This document shows, piece after piece, positions 26,201 through 41,200 of a DNA stretch of 64,000 nt; within the stretch, counting starts at the first letter, position 1, and each line of letters opens with the position of its first letter. Below the pieces are notes generated by a model. It searched no databases and was not told the DNA's origin. It was given only the letters and a program-made list of their open reading frames with translations. The stretch is from contig OX392528.1 of NCBI GenBank assembly GCA_947623455.1, positions 56,562,322 through 56,626,321 on the forward strand, in the 5' to 3' direction. A program made the position numbers and the translations under genes. This stretch comes from Mimachlamys varia (lineage: Eukaryota > Mollusca > Bivalvia > Pectinida > Pectinidae).

Positions 26201-29200
26201 CAATTTGATAAACAGAAAAGTGGAGTATGTTGTGATGGGTATGAAGATGATTTATAATAGACCATCGATACTGTGTACGTCATACAGAAATTTCTACGCC
26301 ACAAAAAATAGTTCGTTTGTGAACACTCGATCGCAATTGAACTGTTTTTGTGGCGTAGAAATTTCTGTTGGATTCTGGAAAATGTAAATAAGAAAGAAAA
26401 TGTCATAAAACTTACTTGTAGATAGAAATATTTCTGGCACAATGACTGAAGTGTTTGTTTATTATATTAAAGACATCCTCTGGGGATTGTTTTTGTTCCA
26501 GACAAGTAATCTGTCATTGCCGATCAATTGGCGTTCAGCCTGTTCTGGGCTGGCTGACACACAGCGCACTGACAAACATACCAACTAATAAAATAATTGT
26601 CTCTGGACTGACAAACGTACCAACCAATAAACAATTGTCTCTGGAATGACAAACGTACCGACCAATAAAACAATTGTCTCTGGACTGACAAACGTACCGA
26701 CAAATAAAACAATTGTCTCTGGACTGACAAACGTACCAACCGATAAAACAATTGTCACTGGACTGACAAACGTACCGACCAAAAAAACAGTTGTCTCTGG
26801 ACTGACAAACGTACCGACAAATAAAACAATTGTCTCTGGACTGACAAACGTACCGACGAATAAAACAATTGTCTCTGGACTGACAAAGGTACCGACCAAT
26901 GAAACAATTGTCTCAAAACTGACAAACGTACGAATGTACCAACTTATATAACCATTGTCTCTGGACTGACAAACGTACAAATGTACCAACTTATAACACA
27001 ATTGTCTCTGGACTGACAAACGTACCGACCAATAAAACAATTGTCTCTGGACTGACAAACGTACCGACCAATAAAACAATTGTCTCTGGACTGACAAACG
27101 TACCAACCAATACAACAATTGTCTCTGGACTGACAAACGTACCGACCAATACAACAATTGTCTGTGGACTGACAAAGGTACCAACCCATACAACAATTAT
27201 CTCAGAACTGACAAACATACCGACCAATAAAACCATCGCTCTGGACTGACAAACGTACCAACCTATAAAACAATTGTCTCTGGACTGACAAACGTACAAA
27301 TATACCAAATTATAAAACAATTGTCTCTTGACTGACAAACGTACCAACCAATACAACAATTGTCTCTGGACTGACAAACGTACCGACTTATACAACAATT
27401 GTCTCTGGACTGACAAACGTACCGACCAATACAACAATTGTCTCTGGACTGACAAACGTACCGACTAACTCGTATAAAGATCAGCATATAACGGGTGTCG
27501 ATGAATTGACAAACATATACCGACTGATATATCAATTATGGACCTTTGGTGTGGTCAATATGGTGTTATATCGACCTTACCTGAGGCTAATATTTTAGAT
27601 TTTACCAGTTCGGTATAACACCATATTGACCAATTCAAAGGCCCTGAATTTTAGATATGAAACTTGTTTGCGAAATACTGAAATTGCATTTTATTCATAT
27701 TGATAATGCACGAAATTTACAGTGGGGCACTGTGACGTCAGAATGATTATGACGTCATCAATACAATATTGACTCGTTGTTTCTAAATGTAGAATCATCA
27801 GGTTAATATCACAAAATGTGGACCACCACATGACAATAGTGTAGCCATTGAGAAATTGAGGAAAACTTGTATTATATGATTTGTATGTAACACTAATACT
27901 TATTGGTCCATAATGAATCACATGACATCGATTATCCCCATTCGATTACTTCATGTCGTCTTCGACGAGTCAATATGGCGTTCCGCCAGGTCCATGGAAT
28001 GTTGTTTTGGTCTTTCAGTCTAGTTCAGGCACAACACACTGAAAACATGACAAAAGCAGTCAAGATGTCGCAGAGTTATCCAATGCTTGTAATTCATATA
28101 TAATCGGTTTTTTTTCTTTCAAATATTACAGTTTATTACTTGTACAATCAAAATGTATAGTAACATGTTGGTACAATATTACACTTACTTCACGTGGATT
28201 TTCATTCTTGTCTCTTACATTGTTGAAAAATCAGACTTCAGTTTCTGACAATCCATGGTTTTACGGACCTGATCTGAACAATAGTCAATGAGGCCGCCCA
28301 GGTCAGGTTCGTAAAACCATGGACCGCCTTCACCCAAAGTCTGTATTTGTATAATATTAATCAGCTTTATACCGCGTCGGTGGGGTCGACAGAAAACGTG
28401 AACATTTTACATACATTTACTACTGCAATGATAATATGATCTGACAGGACGCAATGGATATCATAGAAATATAAATATTGCCCAATAGGGCATAGCATTT
28501 CTACGGTGCAATTGTCCCTTAGCGCGCGTTTCTACTTATTTATAGGCATAAAGGCTGCCAGTTGTGTAGTGATAAATTTACTTATATGTAATTAATATTC
28601 AGCGAGAGAGATCAGTTACGACGTGTCTGGAGAGTATCTTTTTATATCGTACTGAAAAAATAGATAATACATATACAATTTGTTTCGTTTAAGGGCGAGA
28701 AATATGAAAGTATATCGGAAGTTTATGTAGAGAGATCGTCAGAAAACTGCGTGACACTGATTTCGAAATAAACGTTTATGATAGAAAACGTGTCACGTGG
28801 GTTTCCGACAATGAGCTAGCGAATGGAGGTGAGTATCGACAGTTGAGTTAAACTATACTATTACAATTGCATCAATGTTGACTTAATTGTTCATATCATT
28901 ATTAAAGAAATATTACTTACAAATTACATTGTGCCATGCATTCAACAAATTATTATCATTTGAATGTGAATGTTAGAAAATTGCTATACATTGTAATATA
29001 CACAGCAAATAAACAAACAAACAAATAGGGAAAATGCGGGTTCGACCAGTAAGCCTTTTCATTGAAAAAAAAATGATTTCTATAGAAATTTTACAAACGG
29101 GGCAACGAAATGAGTGCATATTTACAAAAGTGATAAAAATGTGTGTTTGTTTCTAGAACTCATGTATCTACTTAGCATATTAACAGTTACATATGTGTAT

Positions 29201-32200
29201 ACAGAGAAAAAATTATATGTTTTATCAAAAATGATAAAATAAATTGTGTGTACGTATCTCTAACTTGTGTATCTACTTAGCATATTAACAGTTACATTTG
29301 TATATACAGCAGAAATATCCTACATTTCCTTTTTCAAACATAAAATGTCATGAACTTTGGATTAAGAACATGGAAGCCTGTGCCAAGTATGTACAGTTTG
29401 GGATAGTAATTACTACCTTAGTTATTTTTGAAAATGTGTGCTTTCGTGTTGAACCAAGCAAACTTTTATAATCTGTGAACACCGATACCGATATCAATAT
29501 TCATCTACTATACTTATTATTGGAAAATTAATAAGGGTTCAGTTGTGTAACTTATATAAAGTCCTTTACCCATACATAGATTGAGGAATTAAATATCCAA
29601 GCCCTAATTTCTGAAGTTTATTCAAACGGCAATCTGTTAGATATTTTTGAACCAAACATCCCAAATAATTTCATCCCATAGAATTGGATTTCTTACATCA
29701 CACCCAAACTTACAGTGATGTGACTCTCCATCTTCAATAATTACCTTAATTAAAGTTGTATGATCCTCTGTTTGAAGTTATACATGTAACAAAACAATAA
29801 ATATTTGAAATAATTACCTTAAATCATGTGACCTGTTTGAAATTATAATAAAAACGTGAGTGGATTCTTTATGTTAAACCATAAAGTAATGGAACCCACA
29901 GGTGGAAGTTATCACAAAAAGTGATTGCACTCTGTCTTCACTCATGTTATAGTAGTGGAAACCTTTGTTTGGATTATAGCAAAACGCGGTGGGACTCTCT
30001 GTCTTCAATAATCTCCTGAAAGTCGTGGGACCTGCTGTCTTGATTTATAACAACACAAGGTGACGGGACTCTCGTTTCTCACTTAGGTAATCACCTAAAG
30101 TGGTAGGACTCTCCATCGTAAGCAATCACTCGTGGTGAGACGTCCTGTGGTATATATACGAGTGAATGCTAGTTCATTGTACCTTTGTGTAATGCAGCCT
30201 GTCTCTATGGTGTGGTATTACCATTGGTACTACACATGTAATACCGTTTGACAGGTATATGGGTGGATTCACACTGTGATTTATGGTCTAAGGAACAGCT
30301 TTGTTGATATTTCGGAATGATTTCCATCCATTTTATAACCTTTTGGTTTCAAAATGATCCTCGAGAGAGAAGGGTCCTATCTAGGAGGACCACTCAGGGG
30401 CGTGTTGTTATTATTTGAGCTGTGATTGACATGTCGGAAAATCCGGCCCAGACTTGCACGTGATTACCCAACGAAAAAAAAACGTGTATTTTCTCCAATG
30501 CTTTATAACCTCGGGTAAATTACAAACATCATGCAAAGTGCCGTTAGCGCTTGCGTGTGCGTATGTTTGTAGGTAATTACATGCGGTGATACAAGCGACT
30601 GATAGAACCAAAAACAAACATATCTTTTGGCACGGCACGTGCTGCACGAGCGTCAGAGAAACATTAGTTCTACTTTAGCATAACCTTCGTTTTATGGGTT
30701 GATGGAATCGGTAATAAGTTGTTCTCAATTTAAAAACTCCAATGCTTTTAATAGTAAGTGCACTGAACCTAGCGAGTGCGAAGCGATATGGTAGTAAATA
30801 TAAACACAATGTCATATTGATGGATATTTTCGTTCCAAAAAAGATTTTTTTTGTGTGTGTGTGTGGGGGGGGGGGGGGGGTGTCATATCTTGCATTGTCT
30901 CCTGAAAATAAGCGTGGACATTTACTTAAGTGTTTGACATATTAAGTAATAAGTTAAAAATAATAATTTTAATAATTTCGAATAAAAATATTGTATTATC
31001 ATAACGCCAGTGATCTCAAGAAATGGGAGCTTGGTTTGGTTTATTTTTTGTTTTACGGCGTATTATTAGCTACGGTCAGTTAAGGACGTGTCAGATTTTG
31101 GAGATGGATGAAAGCCGGAATACCAGAGAAAAAAACATCTACCAACGGCCAGTACCTGTCAACTGCTCCACTCGAAACCCATGAAGGATGTTTGCAATGT
31201 TGTTATCATGACGATTTAAGAAGTGTGTCGGTAGTGTATGATAGCAGTACACCAGCCAAGCCAAGCACAAACGAAACTGTACGGTAAAAGAGATCGATAT
31301 GTTTTTTTCAGTTATGATTTCTTATTCCTAGAAAACATCTACCAACTTGTGGCCAGTACCTGGCTACTGCCTTAAGTAGACCCTTAAATCATGGTCCAGT
31401 GGTGGAGCGCTAGTGATCGTTAACGCTATGGTCCAGTGGTGGAGCGCTAGTGATCGTAAACGCTACGGTCCAATGATGGAGCGCTAGTGATCATTAACAC
31501 TATGGTCCAATGATGGAGCGCTAGTGATCGTTAACATTATGGTCCAGTGGTGGAGCGCTAGTGATCGTAAACATTATGGTCCAATGATGGAGCGCTAGTG
31601 AACGTAAACGTTATGGTCCAGTGGTGGAGCGCTAGTGATCGTTAACATTATGGTCCAATGATGGAGCGCTAGTGATCGTTAACGTTAACGTCCAGTGGTG
31701 GAGCGCTAGTGATCGTTAACGTTATGGTCCAGTGGTGGAGCGCTAGTGATCGTTAACGTCATGGTCCAGTGGTGGAGCGCTAGTGATCGTTAACGTTATG
31801 GTCCAGTGATGGAGCGCTAGTGATCGTTAACGTTATGGTCCAGTGGTGGAGCGCTAGTGATCGTTAACACTATGGTCCAGTGATGGAGCGCTAGTGATCG
31901 TTAACGTTATGGTCCAGTGGTGGAGCGCTAGTGATCGTTAACACTATGGTCCAGTGATGGATCGCTAGTGATCGTTAACGTTATGGTCCAGTGGTGGAGC
32001 GCTAGTGATCGTTAACGCTATGGTCCAGTGGTGGAGCGCTAGTGATCGTTAACGTTATGGTCCAGTGGTGGAGCGCTAGTGATCGTTAACGTTATGGTCC
32101 AGTGGTGGAGCGCTAGTGATCGTTAACACTATGGTCCAGTGATGGAGCGCTAGTGATCGTTAACGCTATGGCACAGTGATGGAGCGCTAGTGATCGTTAA

Positions 32201-35200
32201 CGCTATGGTCCAGTATTGGAGCGCTAGTGATCGTTAACGCTATGGTCCAGTGATGGAGCGCTAGTGATCATAAACGCTTTAACTACTCGCCACCACTTTT
32301 CATTCGATCCAGAATGACAGATGACAGCAATAATATCACAAGTTTCATTGCCGGTCGCGGGGTGTACAACCTCCGAACATTAAGAGCTGTACATTCAGAA
32401 ATTCATATTGCATAAAAATAAAAGAGGAAAATGTAATTCATATATTTTCTTTCTCTCAAAGAATATAACTTTTAATTATACGCTGTGGAAGCAATAAAAC
32501 TAACTTCGAAATCGAGGTGCAGCCTGTTAATAATTATTATCTCTCTGGATAAAAGTAAGCATAGCACTATCTCATTGCATTTCATGTACATGATAAATTC
32601 CTGAATGTATAGCACTTTCTTTACGACATCTCTATAGCTGAAATAAGCGACGATTTTTATTTAAACATAGCATGGTAAAGAGCGAATACGTGTTTAGGTT
32701 AACAAATTTCCCTTCAATGGGTCCTTGTGAGTGCGAGCTTTCAATGATATATGCTTTTGGTTAGTTTGAAGTATACCAACACAATTCCTCGTCGGATCTA
32801 ATATCATGATTGTTAATTGTTGGCAACATATTTCGTGAATTTAACATTATCTGGAAAGACGTACATGTAAAATCAAACTGCTCGTGTCCTCGAGCTCGTG
32901 TCAATTTGCATTCTTTACAACACACATACATAAGGTCGCGCCAGGTGGCGTTGTTATTTCGTGCTATATTTTGATGTCGCAATATTTGGCGCTGACATTC
33001 CCAATAATTAAACTGACCACATCGGACATTGGCTACAATGTATCTAATTATTAAATACGGATTCCTTTGAATATAGGTGTTTTTCATTCTTATTGATTTT
33101 AAAATAACGTGTGTTCACTAAATTGCCTCGCTAGTACTCTATATCGTTAGTTATTCCACGATACCGCAGAACTCGCTTTTCTATTTTCCTACATGTAAAA
33201 GCCATATTATTTAATATAATTCATATAATATGTATCATTAATTTATCCTTTTGACTAAGCATAATGAGACTATTGAGTAATATCAACAACAATCCACATG
33301 ATCTAGTATAAAAATTCAAAATAACAACAACGTTTTCAAAATATTGCAATACTGTTGCTATTTCGTTGATCCTCAAATAACTTGAAACTGTTTCAAGTTG
33401 AAGCATCTTGTTTATTAAGTATAAAATATATAGAAAGGGTGGGATTTTTTTCGGTGGTATTTAGAAAGAAAGAAAGTTTACACTAATCTAACCCCAAAAT
33501 ACCACGGCAATCTTAGTTAACAAACGCGTACAAGCTAACATTGAGCGCGTGATTTAAATGGGGATTGAGAAAGAGATAGATATATATACACCGTCAGACG
33601 TTCATCCTTTTTCACGAAGAGTTCCAATGTGGAACCAATTTCCTACTTCGCCAGGTTACCTAGAAACGTGCTTTCAATTTACAATCGTTATACGATTACA
33701 ATTCGGCTTTGATTCTTTGTTAATAAGGAGGTCAGTGTACCAGGTAAGTGTTTGATCACTCTAATTGATTCTATTACGGTGTGTATATTATACATGTCTG
33801 CATGTTGTTCCGTATAAGTAAACAACAGTATAATATACCAGTAGATTACGGTACATGTGTCTGATGGATACCAAGCAGTTGTTGTCTGTTAAATGACGTC
33901 TGTCGACTATTGTTTCATGTAAAATCTTGTTTATGCCAAGAAAAAGCATGCATCAATAAATGAATTATGCAAACATGCTGTCTTGTGCATTGCAAATGTA
34001 TTTTTAATATTTTGTAATCGTCTTATTCATAGAACTTAAGTGGAAATATCAAAAACAAACCACATACATTATTTTTACTTACAATAGAAAACAAAAAACA
34101 AAACAAAAAAAAACCAAATAACATCATAGTAAGTTGTTGTGTTACGACATACAAAGCGTAAGACATGTGCATTTCTGTCTAAATCCAGTCTGAATACAGA
34201 AAAGCCTTCCTAAATTTTCCCGTTCATCACTTTCATACTGGCTGAGTCGGCCGCCCAGTCTAAAAAGGACTCCCTTAGTGGATTCAAAGGGTATAGGATC
34301 GTTTATTGGAAGATTAGGTACCCCTCGGATAGTCCTTAAGGACTGTATTCACTCGAATTATGTGCAGACCTTAGATGGCATTTTTATAGAAATTCTGACT
34401 CTTTTGTTCGTGTCCAACCTTACAAAGTCAATTTTACCGATTTGTTTGGTATTTCTGACACGTCAGATTTTTATACAATTTCCAGATGTGGAACAAAAAA
34501 TTGTAAGACTTGCGGTATACTGAGTACCAACAAGAAATACAAAATTTCCCTCACTCAAAAAGAAGAATCTACCAAACGTTTTGAAAACTTGACTTATAAA
34601 ACATCCAATGTTGTGTACGGTATTGAGTGTTCTCACGGTGAGGTTTAGTTTATATCAGAGACACAAAAGGCCAGTCGCGACAGAGAATGAACGGTCATCG
34701 TTCGGCTGTAAACCAGGACGAGAATCAATGTTTATATCAGCATTTCTATCTCCCTGACCATTCTATTTTTTCTATGACTGTTCGTATTCTGCAGAAAATT
34801 TATCATCCTACAAATAATTCCACACTCAGTATTGAAATTTTCGTGATAGATGTCAACTGCTGACAAACAAACTAACGACACAGGGACTCGAAAAATGCAG
34901 GTTGATGAAGACTATGGGCAACTTGTATGGTCGCCATCTTGATTTCATTGATATCTTTGTTGGTATGAAGATGGACGTTAAAGGATTTGTGCAACGAAAT
35001 ATGAAAATTTTATATTTGATAAAAGTATTATTGTAAAACCATAATAACATGCCCTGACGATCGCGCGGGGTCTAGTTTTCTTGCATTGACACGAAATTCG
35101 GGTTATACGCCTTGGACCTCTCAAGCGAAACTAGAGATAATGAGTTTGTTGGTCACGTGATCGCGTGACGTCATCTTAGTCCAAGGACTCCTCAATCTAA

Positions 35201-38200
35201 CCTTACCTGGTTACATTCTTATATTAGGTCCGCTGATTACCGACCTAAAATACTGTAATTTTGGCAACATTCAGCATGCCAGATACATATAGTGATGTAG
35301 TTGGTAATAGAGTTTACCTTGATATTTTATGCACATAAAAAAACATGTTTATAGAGCTACAGAATTATTTTTCACTTTCAGAGACGGACAAGTAGACATA
35401 CCAGGGAAAGCGACATCAGCATAGAAAACATTGTCAACACGCATATGTTACTTCGACTCGAAAAAATGTGAAATACAATCTAACTAGCTCAAAATGCTAT
35501 TATAAATTCTATATGTATTCGGTGTAAAATACGAGAAAACGAAACCAGGACCCCATAATTATACATTATATATTTCATCATGTATATATTAACACGGTAC
35601 AATTATGACAGGGAATTCACAACATGTAAAATAATATGTATCATGTCTTTTTACGGAATTGAATTACAAGGTCGGGATCACGGTAGATAAATGTTAATTC
35701 GAAAGTACTTATTTTCATTTATTTTACGTCAGCTCAGAAATGCAAACAATTTCAATATGTGATTATTTTAGTTGTGGTACGGAACATTCCCATCTTCGAT
35801 TTGCTTAGGAAAAACCGGACTTTCGATAGTATTCCCTTGTCGATCTCTGCGTGCGATAATTCGGGAATTTGAAGAAGGAAATATCGCTTCTTTATTAATT
35901 ATATAAGCTGTATGTCGGTGACAGTTTTTACCTATCCATCGCAACGATTGCACTACGAACGTTTTTTTTCTAATTTATATTTTTTCCAGTTAATACAAAA
36001 TATATGTATAGTGGACGTAATAATGTACATCGCAATGTGCATTTAATTATTATCTGAGAGAATTTGACAGGGTGTCAAGCTATTTTATACCTTTCTTGTG
36101 TGTTAATTGACCAGAAGTATGTACCGATCGTCTTTTTACCTCTACTGGCCGCCGCGCATCCCTTTGATATCACAGGTAAGTCATTTCACACCTGTGATGA
36201 CCTCAGGGGTTATTTGCAATAGGGGGTGTATCTCTGAACGCCAACATTTTTAATTTGCCTACAGGGTAGTTTGTTGTTATAGGGATTATAGTCTTTTTCC
36301 TTAAAGTAGTCTCAATTCCAACAGGTAAATTTACCTGTAAAAGTTACCTGTTGGTGGTCAGGCACAACTATTCCAAAAGAAATATCACAAAATTATCTTC
36401 ATGATACTTTTTTTACTCAGAAATATTAAACTATGTAAGTAATAAATAATGTAACTATTATAAGATTAGTGATTATTGATTAAAATTCAATGCTTAAGAT
36501 AATTTTCTAGAAAAAATAAAACTTTATAATTCACCATTGAATTGTTTTATGGCTGTAATTCTTACTTTTAAAAGATACTGTTGTAAAAATATTTTTGCAT
36601 ATAATAGGTGATTAATTTAATAGGTTTTGATGATTGGTTTTTATAAGGTCTTGATGTCTTAATATCAAAATTTGATTACTTAATTTTAATTAGTACATTT
36701 TTGCTTGAATTTGTATGACTTATTAAATTCCAACTTACTCAATAATTCAATACCCATAGAAAGTGCGTTTTATTTAATCAAAGGTATTGTTTTCTTTAGG
36801 TAAGCTGATTAAGCATTCAATTCATTTATTACCTTAAACCTTATGGTTTATCAGTACAAGATATATACATACATGTACCAGTGCATATATACAATGCAAA
36901 ATACAATTAGATACATGTACAACCCAATATAGTTCGGACACACACAGACCATAAAACACAATCATAGCGATAGTGTAGAGAGGTATTTCACTAAATTAAA
37001 ATGTATTCAATCGTCTTTTGTTACAGAGGACAATAAAGTTACCTAAATTCGAAAGATCCTAGTTTTAAAAATTGGTACATTTTTTCCGTATTAGGTTTTC
37101 TATGGTAATACAGTTTGATGAAACGTTTTTCATAACGACTGTGTTTTATTACAAAACGGTACAATCCACTCTCGCAATACGTCCAAATCCTATTAATTTG
37201 ATCTATTAGATTAAACTGTCCCATTTCAATATTCAGTTTGTGAGACGACAATCTGATTTTTGCTATTTCTTTAAACAAATAGGTTTTCTTAAATACTGTT
37301 TAATTACCACAAAAGAATTTTCGAAGTGAACATTTTGATGGCACATTTTTATAGTCACTACATTGTTGAAAAATATCTGTCATTCTATATTAAATAGCCA
37401 TTAATGCTTTACCTTCATCTCTGTATTTTCAGTTTGCTACACATATCCCAAACCTATTCTTAACGGATTGTTTCTTATACTTTCTGTCCACTCAGTGCCC
37501 TTTTCAACCATTTCATCGTAACATACAATTGTCTGAGTTTTTAACTTTAAGCAAATATTTGAAAATGATAAACTTTGGAATCATAATAAATGAAAGTCTT
37601 CCTAATTCATGATTGATCATGATATTTGGCGTACTTTTCTTAACTCCTAAATTCTCTTACAAAAATTTAGATGTCGTTTTTTTCAATATTAGGTGCTTAA
37701 TGAAACCCCCCACTTCAGATCCATAATTTAAAATGCTACTTACAAAAGTGTAAAAAAAAACCTAAGTTGGGTTTCGAAATTGAAATATTTACTTTTAAAA
37801 ACATTCATAATTCCAAATAAAGCTTTTCAACTTTGTTCAGCTATTTCCTCTTGTGTTGTCAAGAATTTTTTATTATATATCAACAGAATTCCTTGATAAC
37901 TAAAATTTCTAACAATGTATAATTTAATGCATCTGCAGTGCTGACTGTCCACAGTTAAATCTCAGGTAAGGTGAGTTCACAGGTAAGGTGAAAAGGGCAG
38001 TTTATATGAAACAGTATATAATTGCCTTCCCATTGTTCTCAAAAACAACACCTACCTATTGTTAAAAAAAATGTTGGCGTTCGGAGAACACACCGCAATA
38101 GATAACTAGCAAAGATGAAGCTGAAAAATTTATGAAATATCTATAGCTCAAATTAATGATAATATTAAAAAAAGGTTTATTACTGTAACTCGGATATAGA

Positions 38201-41200
38201 CACCCTGGACGTTCCGATCGACCCCCCCCCCCCCCCCCCACAAATAAATAAAGAATTTCCTTAAAGTTATTATTCGGTCTTTTTGCTTGCTATAACCCAC
38301 ATATAAACATACAACCGCGGACCTAGATAGCAAAATCTAATCCAATTCCGCGATACATTTGAACACTAAACTAAATAAAATAATGTTGGATTTACATTTC
38401 ATCCTATTTTCAGAATCTTCTACGTGGAATTTGCAATACACAAGTTACAAGTTCAAATTAGGCCCCGATTACATACTATTTTACACGTACCGTAAAATGC
38501 GAAAATAATTTGGAGATAAACATTAATTCTGGTTATTTTCGTCAAATTGGTATAACTATAAAGTTGGTTGCCTGGTGTACGTGTGTATCGTATTTATGAC
38601 TCTGGTACGGGTTTCGTCGTCCTGACTGATGTCAGTATATATAAGAGTATAAAGGTAAAATGTTACCATCTACCTGTCTTATCAAGGTGAATTCACTGAC
38701 CAATCAACTAATTAGTGTCACGCTTGTGTTAGATCACTAATCCCCTGTGAATGGCACGCCCGTGATTTGTAATGTTTCGACAGGGTGTCGGATCTTTTGA
38801 CTACTATATTCTTCAGGAGGACGAACGAAATTAGCATTCAAATGTCCCACAAAACACCATGTTGGCCAATATAAGTTAAAAGTATGAATGGACTTTCGTT
38901 TTAAAAAGTATATTGTACGTAATGTATGTATCAGTATGTAACTGTCACAACAATATTTGCTGTTATACACGTTATACATATACAAGGTTTATGTAAGCAA
39001 ACAGTGTAATATGGCGATAGCTTGATTTTCCCGGACTAAGATGACGTCACAGGGGGAGTGGCCTCGTTCTGGGTCACAAAATATGCATAATTAAAAGGTC
39101 GGTGAAAATGACCTAATAATCGTGTCACCACAAAGTAACCAGACCACGCTTGCAAGATTGGGTGTGCGAATATGGTTTTAAAACATGACTTTTTCCAAAT
39201 ATGAAATTTTCATTTTTCGTTGCACAAATCCTTTAACGTTTTTGAGTCTACTTATTAGTGTGCCTATTTGTTATGATTGACAATGATGACTCAGTTCTCA
39301 TTTCGAGGATTGATTCTTACTTGGATGTGACCAAGAATTATATGGCTTGTACTCCTACAAGGGTCTCAATGTAAATAATTCCTTTGTTCCTATTTTTCCT
39401 TTAGTTTAATCGATTTTGAGTTCGGATCAGCTAAATCGAACGGAATTTCGTATTGATGTGATATTTGCGTGGCGTACCTTTTATTTTGAAGTTCTCAAAG
39501 ACAGGTAGAAGTTTCTTCTCTTTAGAAAGTTTATGAATAAACGAAAACAGATGTTTATGTTTCTTGTAGCTACATGTGCTATATACAATTTTTACAATGT
39601 GCTATCAACCTCAATGATTTCCAATTTGTATCATGCGTTGTATGTTTACAATTCGCTATCACGAAAATTCTACTTTTTGAAGTAAGTTGCATTAGCTTCA
39701 GTTCAAGCAGATAGGTCTTTGTGATCTATGGTTATAATCAACTATAGATATCATCTTTACTAATGGTAAAAGTTCCTGTGCATCGGGGAAACGTTTATAA
39801 AATCAACAAATATTAATATAATAGGATGAAATGTTGCATGTTCCATTTCACTACACCAAAATCATTATTGAAACTGATTTGAATAACAATTCATTTCGCA
39901 GGGGTTCAAATCCACATGGGGTCAAAACCAAGTTGATAATGTCAATATCGAGTGTGTCCACCATTTGCGTCAATGCAAGCTTGGCAACGACGCCTCATGG
40001 AGCCGAACGTGCCGAAGAAGTGTGTAAGGGAATATTGTTCCACACTCTGCTCAAGCCTCGGCCGAGTTTAACTGGAACTGTATGGTGCAGTTTAATACAT
40101 TTTTCGTTATATTGTGTCTATTACTAAATTTAAAAGGTGCAGCACCTGTGTGTGTTACGTCATCTATAAGATGCATTAACCGTATGAATTGTCCTGTTGA
40201 CGTGACGTCACACGCGGTCGTTCTGAACGCGGTCTATCCCGAATTGTGCCATATTACCGAAAGCGTCTTACCAAAGACATGTCTGTTATCCCTATGTACA
40301 TGGAAACGCTGTGCGGCATCATGTTTTAGTCATTCCAGCCTCAAACATGCCGATTATTCGCAAACACTCATTTTCCGTGAATCTCATTTCCAAAAGTTGC
40401 GATTTCATGAAAGTTAAATGTGTTTTGTTCAAATGGTACCCGTAGAAAGATACTGACACAAAATAACGATAGGAATTCACTTACACGTGTAATGCCGTCC
40501 GATAACGTCTAAATAATATTGCCGGTGTATTTCTCGAAACGCACGTTGCGGCAGGTGACCTAACCTCGTGATAAAATGTGGTATGACGCGATATATGTCA
40601 ATGAAATTTTATGAATAGTTTCTGAGAAAATTAAGGTTTAGTGATGCATAGTTTCTTTTTTCCGTTAGTGTATAAAATCATACTTCTTTTTGTCGACTCA
40701 TCATGAACAGCTTAACAAACATAAAATTATATAGTCATTCTTCTTTATAGGAAACCTTTCATGGTAATGCGATGTTTTTCTAAAGCTTTACTATGAACCT
40801 TTGACACTCAACACCAAAATCATATTTTATATTGTTAGTATTGATGATTAATTTGCATCAATTTAGATTTTTTTTTAAAAGATATTACTAAAAGCAACTA
40901 CACGATTTATGGTCGCCATCTTGGTATCGATGAGAAATATTCTGTATCCTTGTATTGGTATGGAGATTAGCGGTGAAGGTTCTTAAATATGCTCATTAGT
41001 ATGCCTGCTGGTTGTGATTGAAAATTTTGACTCGGTTCTCATTTTGAGGACTTGATGTTTGCTTGGATGTGACCAAGATTTTCATTGCAGGTGTCGAGGA
41101 CGAAGCAAAATACTATTACTCTTCCAGACCACCTGTCTAATTCTCTAACTTTGTATGTAGGCACATTCAAGATCCTGTAACAACCACATTTGGCGTTTCA

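Noticed and set aside
26585..27196. 203-codon minus-strand ORF
   Set aside because: It is generated by a 39-bp repeat without stops; several frames are equally open and no start or splice context supports it.
38595..38640. Hammerhead-like GACGACGAAACCCGTA on the minus strand
   Set aside because: GACGAAAC is present, but the required CUGANGA core and a 4-nt helix III loop are not; stem I does not form.
34978..39236. piggyBac element with TTAA target duplication
   Set aside because: TTAA is present at both ends, but the empty-site sequence in sibling repeats (GACGTTTTT) shows it belongs to the element, not the target.
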